Shown: in pieces, positions 1 through 7,266 of the stretch
How the letters are laid out: each line of letters opens with the position of its first letter
How positions within the stretch are numbered: the first letter of the stretch is position 1
Assembly (NCBI GenBank): GCA_013140405.1
Contig: JABFSV010000091.1
Span: 1-12,262 of the forward strand
DNA from: Methyloglobulus sp.
GTDB lineage: Bacteria; Pseudomonadota; Gammaproteobacteria; Methylococcales; Methylomonadaceae
Length of the DNA: 12,262 nt
Direction of reading: 5' to 3'
Notes under the pieces: generated by a model
Database searches by the model: none
Told to the model about the DNA's origin: nothing
Seen by the model: the letters and a program-made list of their open reading frames with translations, nothing else
Position numbers and translations under genes: made by a program

Positions 1-297
1 GCTGCCCACTGGCACGGCACCATTAGCTAAAAGCAAATCAGCAACTTTAGTTGCCTCATCTGAAATGGTAAGACTGGCTATATCGGCAACGGTTTCAAGG
101 CGAATCTGAGCAGCTTTGGGATCGCCCCTGCTAATTTCTTCTTCCACCAAAATTGATATACGAAGCTCAAATCGGTTTCGTTGATTTTCCCACCAATCAA
201 GAGTAATCGCTTGTCTGCCTGCGATGACAACATCACGGTTAGGTCGGGCTGTTAGATAGCTGATGACTGACGATTCAAGATAGACTATGGGTTTCAT
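1..297 (-). CDS. PIN-domain protein, VapC-like toxin family (3' end cut by window)
   Basis: The reading frame is open from an ATG at 297 down to the window edge, giving 99 residues without a stop. The N-terminus (MKPIVYLESSVISYLTARP) resembles the family of PIN-domain proteins annotated as VapC-like RNases, where the opening beta strand carries the first acidic metal ligand (E8 here, in a Y-L-E-S-S context). A second conserved-looking acidic stretch, VEEEISRGDP, lies at 51-60. The C-terminal half of the PIN fold, with the remaining acidic residues, would lie beyond position 1. PIN proteins are metal-dependent RNases, often toxins paired with a small antitoxin gene. No antitoxin ORF is seen just upstream; that space holds a palindromic repeat. 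No convincing Shine-Dalgarno sequence precedes the ATG. The family call is from recalled sequence character; toxin activity is inference. Confidence 0.72.
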   Translation of the reverse strand, partial: MKPIVYLESSVISYLTARPNRDVVIAGRQAITLDWWENQRNRFELRISILVEEEISRGDPKAAQIRLETVADIASLTISDEATKVADLLLANGAVPVGS

Positions 298-327
298 AAA
301 TATTCTGGATAAGAAAACACAAAGTGC

Positions 328-520
328 TGTAGGTTGGGTTTACCCTAATTAGGGCATAAAAGGCGCACAAAACTACTTTCGCAAAAATAATAACCGATTT
401 GTCCGTGCGCCGTAACCCAACATTGGGCGGCAATTAAACTTCCGAACGTTGGGTTACGGCTCGCCCAAAGGCATGCGATAGTTAAGCCCCAATGATTTTG
501 CGAGCCTAACCCAACCTACA
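328..520. repeat. Compound palindromic repeat element with terminal 13-bp inverted repeats
   Basis: Perfect 13-bp inverted repeats TGTAGGTTGGGTT (328-340) and AACCCAACCTACA (508-520) bound the element. Inside, the core GTTGGGTT occurs four times in alternating orientation: 333-340 forward, 414-421 reverse, 448-455 forward, 508-515 reverse. Further exact arms are GGCGCAC 362-368 with GTGCGCC 405-411, a 13-bp pair at 409-421 and 448-460, TTGGGCG 423-429 with CGCCCAA 462-468, and GGCTCGC 458-464 with GCGAGCC 500-506. CCCTAATTAGGG at 343-354 is a self-complementary palindrome. The right half (448-464 with 500-515) can form a 16-bp stem with one bulged C. No ORF and no clear target-site duplication were found. 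The architecture fits a REP/BIME-like or MITE-like non-coding repeat; which one cannot be decided from a single copy. Confidence 0.85.
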
Positions 521-539
521 ATTAAGCTATCTTACGAGT

Positions 540-1541
540 TTAGTAGGCGAAATCGTCATCAACTATTTCTTCGTTTTCGTAAGCTTTTCGCTCACACTGA
601 TAACAATGATAGCCAATGTCAAAATCTTCCGTAGGCCATCCATTATAAATCGCAGGTGAAATGTATTGGGTAAACAAGTAATGGCCTCCAACAAATGCGC
701 CACATTTTGCACAGGAGTTCGCAAAATAATTTTCACTTAGCGTTTTACTATATTGATTTTTTAATTTCACTCCTTTTGATTTTGCGAAATTTACTTCCTC
801 GCTTGTAAACCTTCTTGGATCTAAATGACTTGAGCCACGCACAACTTCTTTGCTTCCAGAGATATAAGCAACCTTCATAGGTTCATTGCATTTCCAGCAA
901 GCCCCTTCGATGATCGTCATTGTTGTTTTTTGTTGAAAATAACCGCAAACCGTACACTTAGGACTGTAACAAGTACCCACATAATCGGGATAAATAGCTT
1001 TATTTTCTAAATTATCGATGTCTTTGTCTGATGTAAGGTTGATCTGAATAAGAATGATGTTATTTTCTTTGTAATACTTTAAGGCATTTTCTTCAGGTTT
1101 GTGAGTTACCACAATCTCAACTACTGCGAAAACATTCTCTTCGTTGTCAAATAATGCAATGTCTGGTTGGCAAACTGTCAAGTTATGTTCAACTTTAACT
1201 GCTTTAATTTTCTTTAACAAGTTACCCGAATGTTCAATCCCGCAGAATGTACAATGCCACGAAATTGGTAGTGGTTGATTTATTGTGATGTGTTGTTGAA
1301 TTTTATTTGCAAGTAAATTCTTGAATGAATAGTGCAAAGCCGTTTCAGGTGTGCAGTTAGGTGTTAACGCATGATGGGCAAAATGAGGTCGTTTAGTCCC
1401 TTTGCCTGTTTTGCCACTTTTTCTAAGAATTAATTCTGCCTTACACACGACACAAAAATAGTCGTTACCTTTTTCAGCGCCATTCGCTTTAATCAGGTTT
1501 CCGTCTTTATCTGTTGCAATTGTGTAAAGAATTGTTGACAT
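540..1541 (-). CDS. CoiA-like protein: putative PD-(D/E)XK nuclease with zinc-finger-like Cys pairs
   Basis: The product has 333 residues. Its N-terminal part has a Cys pair (C30, C33), a basic linker rich in K and G, and the motif RPHFAH (51-56), followed by C63 and H70. This is the layout of the CoiA-like family, named after a competence protein. A second Cys pair is C97/C100. The segment QPDIAL (D127) followed by a strand ending VVEIV (E142) fits the D...ExV core of a restriction-endonuclease-like fold, so a nuclease role is likely but untested. The C-terminal half carries more Cys pairs (C191/C196/C199, C215/C218, C277/C280, C313/C316), suggesting several zinc ribbons for nucleic-acid binding; this tail is longer than the minimal CoiA core. 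The start is the ATG at 1541 with a weak ribosome site. The gene stands alone between two repeat-like elements and looks more A/T-rich than its neighbours, consistent with acquired DNA. The cellular role is unknown. Confidence 0.75.
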   Translation of the reverse strand: MSTILYTIATDKDGNLIKANGAEKGNDYFCVVCKAELILRKSGKTGKGTKRPHFAHHALTPNCTPETALHYSFKNLLANKIQQHITINQPLPISWHCTFCGIEHSGNLLKKIKAVKVEHNLTVCQPDIALFDNEENVFAVVEIVVTHKPEENALKYYKENNIILIQINLTSDKDIDNLENKAIYPDYVGTCYSPKCTVCGYFQQKTTMTIIEGACWKCNEPMKVAYISGSKEVVRGSSHLDPRRFTSEEVNFAKSKGVKLKNQYSKTLSENYFANSCAKCGAFVGGHYLFTQYISPAIYNGWPTEDFDIGYHCYQCERKAYENEEIVDDDFAY

Positions 1542-1585
1542 TTTTTAAGTAAAATTTAGACGAATAGACTGCATTTCATGCACCC

Positions 1586-1614
1586 GATTTGGTGAGTAAA
1601 ACGCACCCTAAATC
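1586..1614. repeat. Imperfect stem-loop between lysA and the CoiA-like gene
   Basis: GATTT (1586-1590) and GGTG (1591-1594) pair with CACC (1604-1607) and AAATC (1610-1614), with a 2-nt bulge. Two extra inner pairs close a 3-nt loop (GT/AC, after one mismatch). GCACCC also recurs as a direct repeat at 1580-1585 and 1603-1608. In the lysA transcription direction no T-run follows, so it is a poor intrinsic terminator. It may be a short dispersed repeat or a relic of one. Confidence 0.4.
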
Positions 1615-1631
1615 GCTACTCAACAAAAAAA

Positions 1632-2882
1632 CTATAATGCCAGAAGATGCTCCCCCGCCCAAAGATGCGAAATCCGCTCACGGTCACGAATAACCCTGAC
1701 TTTCGCGCCATCAACCATAATCTCAGCAACCCTTGGCCTGGAGTTGTAATTGGAACTCATGCTGAATCCATACGCGCCGGATGAACGTATCGCCAACAAA
1801 TCACCTTGGTTAATCTTTAACGCTCGGTCTTTGCCCAGAAAATCGCCTGTTTCACACACAGGCCCGACTATGTCCCACTGTTGCTCGATTGCATCACTCC
1901 GCTTGGTGACTGGAATAATCTCCTGCCACGCACTGTACAAAGACGGGCGCACCAGATCATTCATGGCTGCATCAACGATGGCAAAATTTTTGTGCGGCGT
2001 GGTTTTTAGGTATTCGACTTGAGTCACTAAAATACCGGCATTACCGACGATAGCCCGTCCTGGTTCGAGCAGGATTTCATAGTGCTGATTGCCTAAACGC
2101 GCCAAAATCGCTTGGATGTATTCGGACGGCTCTGGCGGTTGTTCGTCTTTGTAGCAAATACCCAGGCCGCCACCCAAGTCGATATGGTGGAGGTGGATAC
2201 CTTCAGCTTCAAGGGCATTGACCAACTCTAGCACCCGATCCAAGGCATCCAGAAATGGCCTGGTTTCCGTCAACTGTGAACCAATATGGCAATCTATGCC
2301 GACAATCTCAACATTGGACATAGCCGCCGCACGACGGTATTCAGACAAGGCTTGGTCAATATCAATACCAAACTTGTTCTCTTTCAATCCAGTGGAAATA
2401 TAGGGGTGCGTTTTGGCATCCACATCTGGATTCACACGAAACGAGACAGGCGCGATAACATCCAACTGGTTAGCAAGGATATTAATCCGATCCAGTTCGC
2501 AGCTGACTTCGACATTAAAGCAGCGGATTCCGGTTTTAAGCGCTGCCAGAATTTCATCTTCACGCTTGCCGACACCGGAAAAAACAATTTTTTTAGGATC
2601 ACCACCCGCTGCGATAACCCGTTCCAATTCACCCAAAGACACAATATCAAATCCAGAACCCAATCGCGCCAGCAGGTTCAAAATGGCGATATTGGAATTG
2701 GCTTTTACCGCGTAGCAAATAAGGTGTGCCTGTTCACCAAAAGCCTTATCAAAGGCGTTCCAATGGCGTTCTAATGTTGCCCGTGAATAAATATAACAAG
2801 GGCTGCCGTGTTGGTAGACGATGTCCTGTACGGAGATGTCTTCAACGAATAATTCATCGTTGCGGTAGTTAAAATAATCCAT
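1632..2882 (-). CDS. lysA: Diaminopimelate decarboxylase
   Basis: LysA is the PLP-dependent enzyme that decarboxylates meso-diaminopimelate to L-lysine, the last step of lysine synthesis, in the cytoplasm. The 416-residue length is normal for the family. The PLP lysine sits in YAVKAN (K60). The TIM-barrel domain has FSGVGK (101-106), HIGSQ (199-203), the glycine-rich phosphate loop DLGGGLG (235-241) and EPGR (273-276). The C-terminal beta domain carries the active-site cysteine in CETGD (C343) and the AYGF motif (370-373). The ATG at 2882 follows the lptM stop codon by only 2 nt, and no good independent ribosome site is visible, so translation is probably coupled to lptM. Here lysA is followed by a stem-loop and a CoiA-like gene rather than the expected dapF. 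Confidence 0.98.
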   Translation of the reverse strand: MDYFNYRNDELFVEDISVQDIVYQHGSPCYIYSRATLERHWNAFDKAFGEQAHLICYAVKANSNIAILNLLARLGSGFDIVSLGELERVIAAGGDPKKIVFSGVGKREDEILAALKTGIRCFNVEVSCELDRINILANQLDVIAPVSFRVNPDVDAKTHPYISTGLKENKFGIDIDQALSEYRRAAAMSNVEIVGIDCHIGSQLTETRPFLDALDRVLELVNALEAEGIHLHHIDLGGGLGICYKDEQPPEPSEYIQAILARLGNQHYEILLEPGRAIVGNAGILVTQVEYLKTTPHKNFAIVDAAMNDLVRPSLYSAWQEIIPVTKRSDAIEQQWDIVGPVCETGDFLGKDRALKINQGDLLAIRSSGAYGFSMSSNYNSRPRVAEIMVDGAKVRVIRDRERISHLWAGEHLLAL

Positions 2883-2884
2883 TG

Positions 2885-3088
2885 CTATTGTTCTGTTGTT
2901 GGTTGCTTGATTTCCGGTTGCGGCGGTGGCTCTGGCTTTGTTGCCTGTTTTGGCTCAAGGTCTTTTGTTTCAGGATCGGGTTCGGCGTAAACAGGCGGCT
3001 TATCAGTCGGCAAATACAAGGGCCCAGGTTGCCCACAAGCCGATAACATTAAGCTCAACAACACCAACGTAAAACTGTAGTCTTTCAT
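2885..3088 (-). CDS. lptM: LptM-type small lipoprotein (YifL/LppL family)
   Basis: This is a 67-residue lipoprotein. A short signal peptide (MKDYSFTLVLLSLML) ends in the lipobox LSAC, with C18 as the lipidated residue. It is followed by GQPGPLYLP, the hallmark of the LptM/YifL family. The rest is a low-complexity tail rich in Pro, Glu and Lys. In E. coli LptM assists oxidative maturation of LptD in the outer-membrane LPS translocon; the same role is inferred here. I chose the ATG at 3088 over the upstream in-frame ATG at 3142, because the longer form would put 18 polar residues ahead of the signal peptide. Its stop codon lies 2 nt before the lysA start, matching the conserved lptM-lysA pairing. 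The 161-nt spacer upstream (3089-3249) should hold the promoter, but no convincing -35/-10 pair was found. Confidence 0.9.
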   Translation of the reverse strand: MKDYSFTLVLLSLMLSACGQPGPLYLPTDKPPVYAEPDPETKDLEPKQATKPEPPPQPEIKQPTTEQ

Positions 3089-3249
3089 ACATCCATCAAC
3101 ATTTAGCCATAATTGGCGGCATGATAAGCTGAAATGCAACAAAAGACATTAGAAAACAACACCGGATAGGCTTTTATAACGTCCAAAGTATTTTTCATCC
3201 CTATTTTTTTCATCGTCAATACAAGCAGCGTCAACCTGGGAAACAAGGC

Positions 3250-4167
3250 TTATTTAAGGGCGGCCAATATCGCTTTGCGATTGAGTGATGGGACTAAAAT
3301 AGAAATAAAATCATAAACATAATCACGCAAAAAAGCATCGCGGCGCAAACCCAGATAGGTGGTACTGGCGGGGAACAGATGGCTGGCATCCAGCATCCGC
3401 AGATTTATATCGCGTTCTGGATTGTACGCCATCACTGCCAGCAAGCCGATACCCAAACCCAGATTCACGTAAGTTTTAATGACATCGGCATCAATAGCGG
3501 TCAACACCACATTCGGCTCAAGTCCAGCTTGATTGAACACGCGCTTGACGAGCGAACCACCCGTAAAGGCAAAGTCATAAGTAATCAGTGGATAACTAGC
3601 GATTTTTTCCAGGGTAAGCGGGGCATCATCCAGCAAAGGGTGGCCTTCTGGCGCAATAATACAGCGATTCCACTGATAGCAAGGCAAGCACAGGAGGTTT
3701 TCGTAGCTGCTAATGGATTCCGTTGCAACACCAATATCAGCTTCGCCACTCGCAACCTGTTCAGCCACTTGCATTGGATTGCCCTGATGGATGGTCAGCG
3801 CAACACCAGGGTAATCGTGCATGAATTGTTTGACGGCAATCGGCAGAAAATAACGCGCTTGGGTATGCGTCGTCGCAATAGTCAACGTACCCTTAGCTTT
3901 TTGGGTGAACTCCTCGCCAACACGCTTGATATTTTCCAACTCACGCAGCACACGTTCGGCGAGATTCACGATAATCTTCCCCGGTTCGGTAATGCCGATC
4001 AGCCGTTTGCCGTTACGCTGAAAAATTAGCAATTTAAGTTCTTCTTCCAACAACTGAATCTGCCTACTCACCCCAGATTGAGAAGTATGCAGCGCATCAG
4101 AAGCATTCGAGACACTCAAGCCTTGGCGGACTATTTCACGGATGTAGCGTAATTGGATCAGGTTCAT
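3250..4167 (-). CDS. cysB: CysB-like LysR-family transcriptional regulator
   Basis: The 305-residue protein has the LysR layout. An N-terminal winged helix-turn-helix spans about residues 1-60 (TSQSGVSRQIQLLEEEL at 28-44), followed by a linker helix and a two-lobed effector domain from about 92. The signature ATTHTQARY (98-106), QGNPMQ (128-133), T149 in the ATES motif and T202 in FAFTGG match positions recalled as sulfate/acetylserine contacts in the CysB structure. DADVIKTYVNLGLGIG (226-241) is also typical. CysB activates sulfur assimilation genes in response to N-acetylserine when sulfur is limiting. The protein ends somewhat earlier than E. coli CysB, lacking its extra C-terminal tail. 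The close relative Cbl is an alternative. It is divergent from the TauE-type exporter gene, a likely target. Confidence 0.88.
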   Translation of the reverse strand: MNLIQLRYIREIVRQGLSVSNASDALHTSQSGVSRQIQLLEEELKLLIFQRNGKRLIGITEPGKIIVNLAERVLRELENIKRVGEEFTQKAKGTLTIATTHTQARYFLPIAVKQFMHDYPGVALTIHQGNPMQVAEQVASGEADIGVATESISSYENLLCLPCYQWNRCIIAPEGHPLLDDAPLTLEKIASYPLITYDFAFTGGSLVKRVFNQAGLEPNVVLTAIDADVIKTYVNLGLGIGLLAVMAYNPERDINLRMLDASHLFPASTTYLGLRRDAFLRDYVYDFISILVPSLNRKAILAALK

Positions 4168-4299
4168 TATTCATCCATGGAATTGTTTTATGTGGATACC
4201 TAAAAGCAGGAATTGGTACGCATTACATTTGCAATCGAAATCACATCGCAAAAAACCTTTCTTTATGACTAAATGGCATAAGCATAGCATAACATATTA

Positions 4300-4329
4300 T
4301 TAAAATATAGAATGTGCCGCTGGTATAGT
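4300..4329 (+). promoter_or_regulatory. Candidate extended -10 promoter for the TauE-type gene
   Basis: TATAGT at 4324-4329 is preceded by TG at 4321-4322, giving an extended -10. A weak -35, TTAAAA (4300-4305, four of six matches), lies 18 nt upstream. Transcription would start near 4336, about 30 nt before the ATG. The A/T-rich sequence just upstream is where a CysB-like regulator would be expected to bind, but no operator could be defined. Confidence 0.45.
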
Positions 4330-4365
4330 GCCGCAATTGCACGCATTTAACAGGAATTATTGGCT

Positions 4366-5178
4366 ATGAATTGGATGTACTCGGTTTCGGGATTTGCAGT
4401 GGGGCTATTGGTCGGCATTACTGGCGTTGGCGGAGGCTCTTTGATGACACCCTTGCTGGTGTTTTTGTTCGGCTTTAAAGCGTCCGTCGCAGTAGGTACT
4501 GACCTCTTATATGCCGCTATTACAAAGACGGGCGGCGTATTCGTACATCATGGCAAACATGGCTCAGTAGACTGGCGAATCGTCGGTTGGCTTGCGTCAG
4601 GCAGTTTGCCTTTTGCAGGACTAACCCTGTATGTCATCAAACAACTTATGGCGGTAGGCACGGAAACCACCGGAATGATTACCTACTCACTTGGTATCGC
4701 ACTGATATTGACTGCCTGTGCATTGTTAATACGTGCCGTATTATTGAAAAGAGCTAAAGCCAAAGGGGAAATCGACGACGATCACAGCAACATTGTCAAT
4801 GCCGGACGTTTCCCGCCGAGCCTGGAAATACCCGCTACCATACTTACCGGCGCTGTGTTGGGCGTGCTGGTTACCTTATCGTCCGTGGGGGCTGGAGCGC
4901 TGGGAACGGTAGCCTTGATGTTCTTATATCCACGTATGACGACACTAAAAATTGTCGGCACCGACCTCGCCCATGCCATCCCACTAACCGCTTTAGCTGG
5001 CTTGGGGCATCTTAGCCTAGGCAATGTTGACCTAATGCTATTGGTTAGCTTACTGATTGGCTCATTACCCGGCATCTGGATCGGCAGCCACCTTAGCGCA
5101 AAAATTCCTGAGCATTATTTACGCCCTGCCCTGGCTTCGGTATTGCTGCTCATCGGACTGAAGTTTGTTACGCAGTGA
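4366..5178 (+). CDS. TauE/SafE-family sulfite/organosulfur exporter
   Basis: This is a 270-residue inner-membrane protein with roughly seven or eight hydrophobic segments. It has the internal duplication typical of the TauE/SafE (DUF81) family: GITGVGGGSLMTPLL (about 17-31) in the first half and the SSVGAGALGTVALMF segment in the second, each followed by a VGTDL motif. A polar loop with a DDDH run separates the halves. Family members are proposed to move sulfite, sulfonates or related anions; the substrate is not readable from sequence. The ATG at 4366 is preferred over an in-frame TTG at 4360, because AGGA at 4352-4355 is 10 nt from the ATG and only 4 nt from the TTG. Divergence from a CysB-like regulator supports a sulfur role. 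It is convergent with the histidine kinase gene, 40 nt away, with no terminator visible between. Confidence 0.88.
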   Translation: MNWMYSVSGFAVGLLVGITGVGGGSLMTPLLVFLFGFKASVAVGTDLLYAAITKTGGVFVHHGKHGSVDWRIVGWLASGSLPFAGLTLYVIKQLMAVGTETTGMITYSLGIALILTACALLIRAVLLKRAKAKGEIDDDHSNIVNAGRFPPSLEIPATILTGAVLGVLVTLSSVGAGALGTVALMFLYPRMTTLKIVGTDLAHAIPLTALAGLGHLSLGNVDLMLLVSLLIGSLPGIWIGSHLSAKIPEHYLRPALASVLLLIGLKFVTQ

Positions 5179-5218
5179 TATAACTATATTATTTCATCCA
5201 GGCTTGCCCAAATAGCTA

Positions 5219-6583
5219 TCACGCATGACCCTCAAAAACCAAAACAATACGTGTTCCACCTTTGGCGTTTTTGCGGCCAAGCTCAAGGCGGGCTTTGTGT
5301 AAGTCGGCAATTTCTTTAACTATGGCTAAGCCCAAACCGCAACCATTGCCTGGACTACTCGGAATACGGTAGAAGCGCTCTAGTACCTTGTTTTTTTCAG
5401 CTTCCGGAATACCTGGGCCGTCATCTTCAACCACTAACATAGAAGAGGTAAGCCTAACAACAATATGGCCATTGCTGTAGCCGTATAAAATGGCATTATC
5501 CAGGAGATTAACCAGCACCTCCCGCAACAAAGCCTCGTCACCTTGGACAGGCACAAACTGTTCGGTGCATTCAAAACTCAACTCTATTTGCCGTTGCAGG
5601 GCTTTAGGCACCCAGTCTATGCAGGTAGTCCTGACCAACTGAAAGAGATCGACCATTTTGAATTCATTCATGCCATCGATAGGCTCGGATTTCGCCAAGA
5701 CCAAAAGTTGGGTCACGGTATGCGAGAGCCTGTCTGCGCTATTCTGCATTTGCAGCAAGGCGGGTTTCATCGTGCCGATATCTTGCTCACGCAACGCTCG
5801 TTCCGCTTGGATAACAAATCCAGCCAACGGCGTACGTAATTGGTGCGCGGCATTAGCAATAAAGCGTTGTTGGGCGGCGATAGCATGGGCCAAACGTGCT
5901 AGCAAGTCGTTAATGGTATCGGTAAGTGTCCGCACTTCCGAAAAAACATGAGTTTCTGCAATCGGGCTTAAATCTTTGGGAGACCGTTTTGCGATTTCAT
6001 TAGCAAGAACATGCAGCGGTTTTAATCCTCGTTTTAAGCCCACCAGCAAATAAAGGCTAGCAATTAATATCAGGACAATTTGAGGGATCAGGTCAGCCAA
6101 CAAAATATCCGTCATCATTTCCTGGCGCTTATTCAAGGTCTCCCCTACGTGGATGAAAAAAACATCCTGTGTCTCTTTTTTTAGCACACGCATGGACACT
6201 ACCCGGACAAGTTCACCCCGAATTTTGCCTTTAAAAAAAATAGGCTTCGACCAATCAGCGGGGTTTACAGGTTCTGGTACGATACTATCTCCCGCCAACA
6301 ATCCTTTTTCAGCAGAGTTGATTTTAAAATAAGTCTTGTCCAGATCATCCCATTTAACAATTTCCAACGCGGCAAGGGGTAGTTCAACGGAAACTTTGGC
6401 ATCCTTAACCTTGATTTCTTGCGCTAAAGCCCTTGCAGAATCCAGAAGCCAGCGGTCGTAGGTCTTATCGACATAATGCAACGTAACAAAATAGGACAAG
6501 ACTGTCTCAATAGAGACAAACAAAATGAGGGGTATAATGAGGCTGACAAGTATACCTATTTTAAGGCTTTTACTTTTAGGCAT
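5219..6583 (-). CDS. Two-component sensor histidine kinase (TctE/QseC-like)
   Basis: The product has 454 residues. A first membrane helix at about 8-35 and a second at about 159-182 flank a periplasmic region of about 120 residues that resembles the N-terminal sensor region of TctE/QseC-type kinases. A HAMP-like linker follows (about 183-235). The phosphoacceptor is H247 in ANAAHQLRTPLAG. The ATPase domain has the N box (N363 in LLDNAI), the G1 box EDDGPGIP (386-393), FYRI as F box (404-407), and the G2 box GCGLGLAIV (414-422). All catalytic motifs are intact. The ATG at 6583 lies inside the end of the response-regulator gene (8-nt overlap), so the two are translationally coupled partners. 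The ligand is unknown. TctE relatives respond to carboxylates and QseC relatives to other cues, while the divergent neighbours here suggest inorganic carbon or anions; that is inference. Confidence 0.93.
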   Translation of the reverse strand: MPKSKSLKIGILVSLIIPLILFVSIETVLSYFVTLHYVDKTYDRWLLDSARALAQEIKVKDAKVSVELPLAALEIVKWDDLDKTYFKINSAEKGLLAGDSIVPEPVNPADWSKPIFFKGKIRGELVRVVSMRVLKKETQDVFFIHVGETLNKRQEMMTDILLADLIPQIVLILIASLYLLVGLKRGLKPLHVLANEIAKRSPKDLSPIAETHVFSEVRTLTDTINDLLARLAHAIAAQQRFIANAAHQLRTPLAGFVIQAERALREQDIGTMKPALLQMQNSADRLSHTVTQLLVLAKSEPIDGMNEFKMVDLFQLVRTTCIDWVPKALQRQIELSFECTEQFVPVQGDEALLREVLVNLLDNAILYGYSNGHIVVRLTSSMLVVEDDGPGIPEAEKNKVLERFYRIPSSPGNGCGLGLAIVKEIADLHKARLELGRKNAKGGTRIVLVFEGHA

Positions 6584-7247
6584 GGGCTACCTCAAGCATA
6601 TAGCCTAGTCCACGCAATGTTCGTATAACCATCCCATAAGGCTCTATGCGTTTTCTAACCCGATGAATGTAAACTTCAATGGCATTGTCAGCGAGGCTGT
6701 CACCTTCTGAAGACAAGCGTTGTGCAAGCCGATCCTTACAAACTACCTTGCCAGCCTGTATCAAAAGTAATTCCAATACTGCGTATTCACGCGGCGACAG
6801 TTGCATGGGTTCGCCATCGATTAAAATCTGATTGTCACGGGTATTCAGGCTTAAACGCCCGATCACAATATCATTTTGAAACCCCCCGTAACAGCGCCTG
6901 ATTAAGGCATGAATGCGGGCTTCTAACTCTTTAAGCTCAAAAGGCTTGGTCATATAGTCATCGGCACCTTGTTCAATACCTTTGATCCTGTCATTGATAC
7001 CGTCACGGGCCGTTAAAATTAATATCGGCTTGGGGACTTTACGTAGCCGCAACTTACGTAACAAATCCAAACCATCCATATCCGGCAATCCCAAGTCCAG
7101 CACGATCAAGTCAAAATCTTGCGCCAACAACAAATGCTCCGCGTAAGCACCTGTTGTTACAGAAGTTACGGTATAGCCACTATTACTCAAAGTATGGAAT
7201 AATCCATCTGCCAACACGGCATCATCTTCCACTAGCAAAATATTCAT
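6576..7247 (-). CDS. OmpR-family response regulator (TctD/QseB-like)
   Basis: This 223-residue DNA-binding response regulator is partner of the overlapping kinase. The receiver domain (1-120) has the acidic pocket EDD (7-9), phosphoacceptor D51 in VLDLGLPDMDG, T79 and K101 (MTKPF), all intact. The C-terminal winged helix (about 125-223) contains LSPREYAVLELLL and a recognition-helix region DNAIEVYIHRVRKRI, ending RTLRGLGYML. This matches the QseB/PmrA/TctD branch. The ATG at 7247 is preceded by GGAAAG at a somewhat long distance. Upstream, at 7267-7286, is a direct repeat with the spacing this family binds, so the operon is probably autoregulated. The gene is divergent from the carbonic anhydrase/SulP set. 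Confidence 0.95.
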   Translation of the reverse strand: MNILLVEDDAVLADGLFHTLSNSGYTVTSVTTGAYAEHLLLAQDFDLIVLDLGLPDMDGLDLLRKLRLRKVPKPILILTARDGINDRIKGIEQGADDYMTKPFELKELEARIHALIRRCYGGFQNDIVIGRLSLNTRDNQILIDGEPMQLSPREYAVLELLLIQAGKVVCKDRLAQRLSSEGDSLADNAIEVYIHRVRKRIEPYGMVIRTLRGLGYMLEVAHA

Positions 7248-7266
7248 ATATTCGATGAAGCTTTCC

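Noticed and set aside
2286..2774. 162-codon plus-strand frame opposite lysA
   Set aside because: It lies wholly antisense to a clear lysA coding sequence and has no recognisable protein character.
3089..3249. Two TTGACG motifs upstream of lptM as -35 elements
   Set aside because: Neither has a convincing -10 hexamer at 16-18 nt spacing.
3379..4029. 216-codon plus-strand frame opposite the CysB-like gene
   Set aside because: It is antisense to a gene with intact family motifs and has no family character of its own.
5179..5218. Expected bidirectional terminator between the convergent TauE-type and kinase genes
   Set aside because: The 40-nt gap has no G/C-rich stem with a T-run on either strand.
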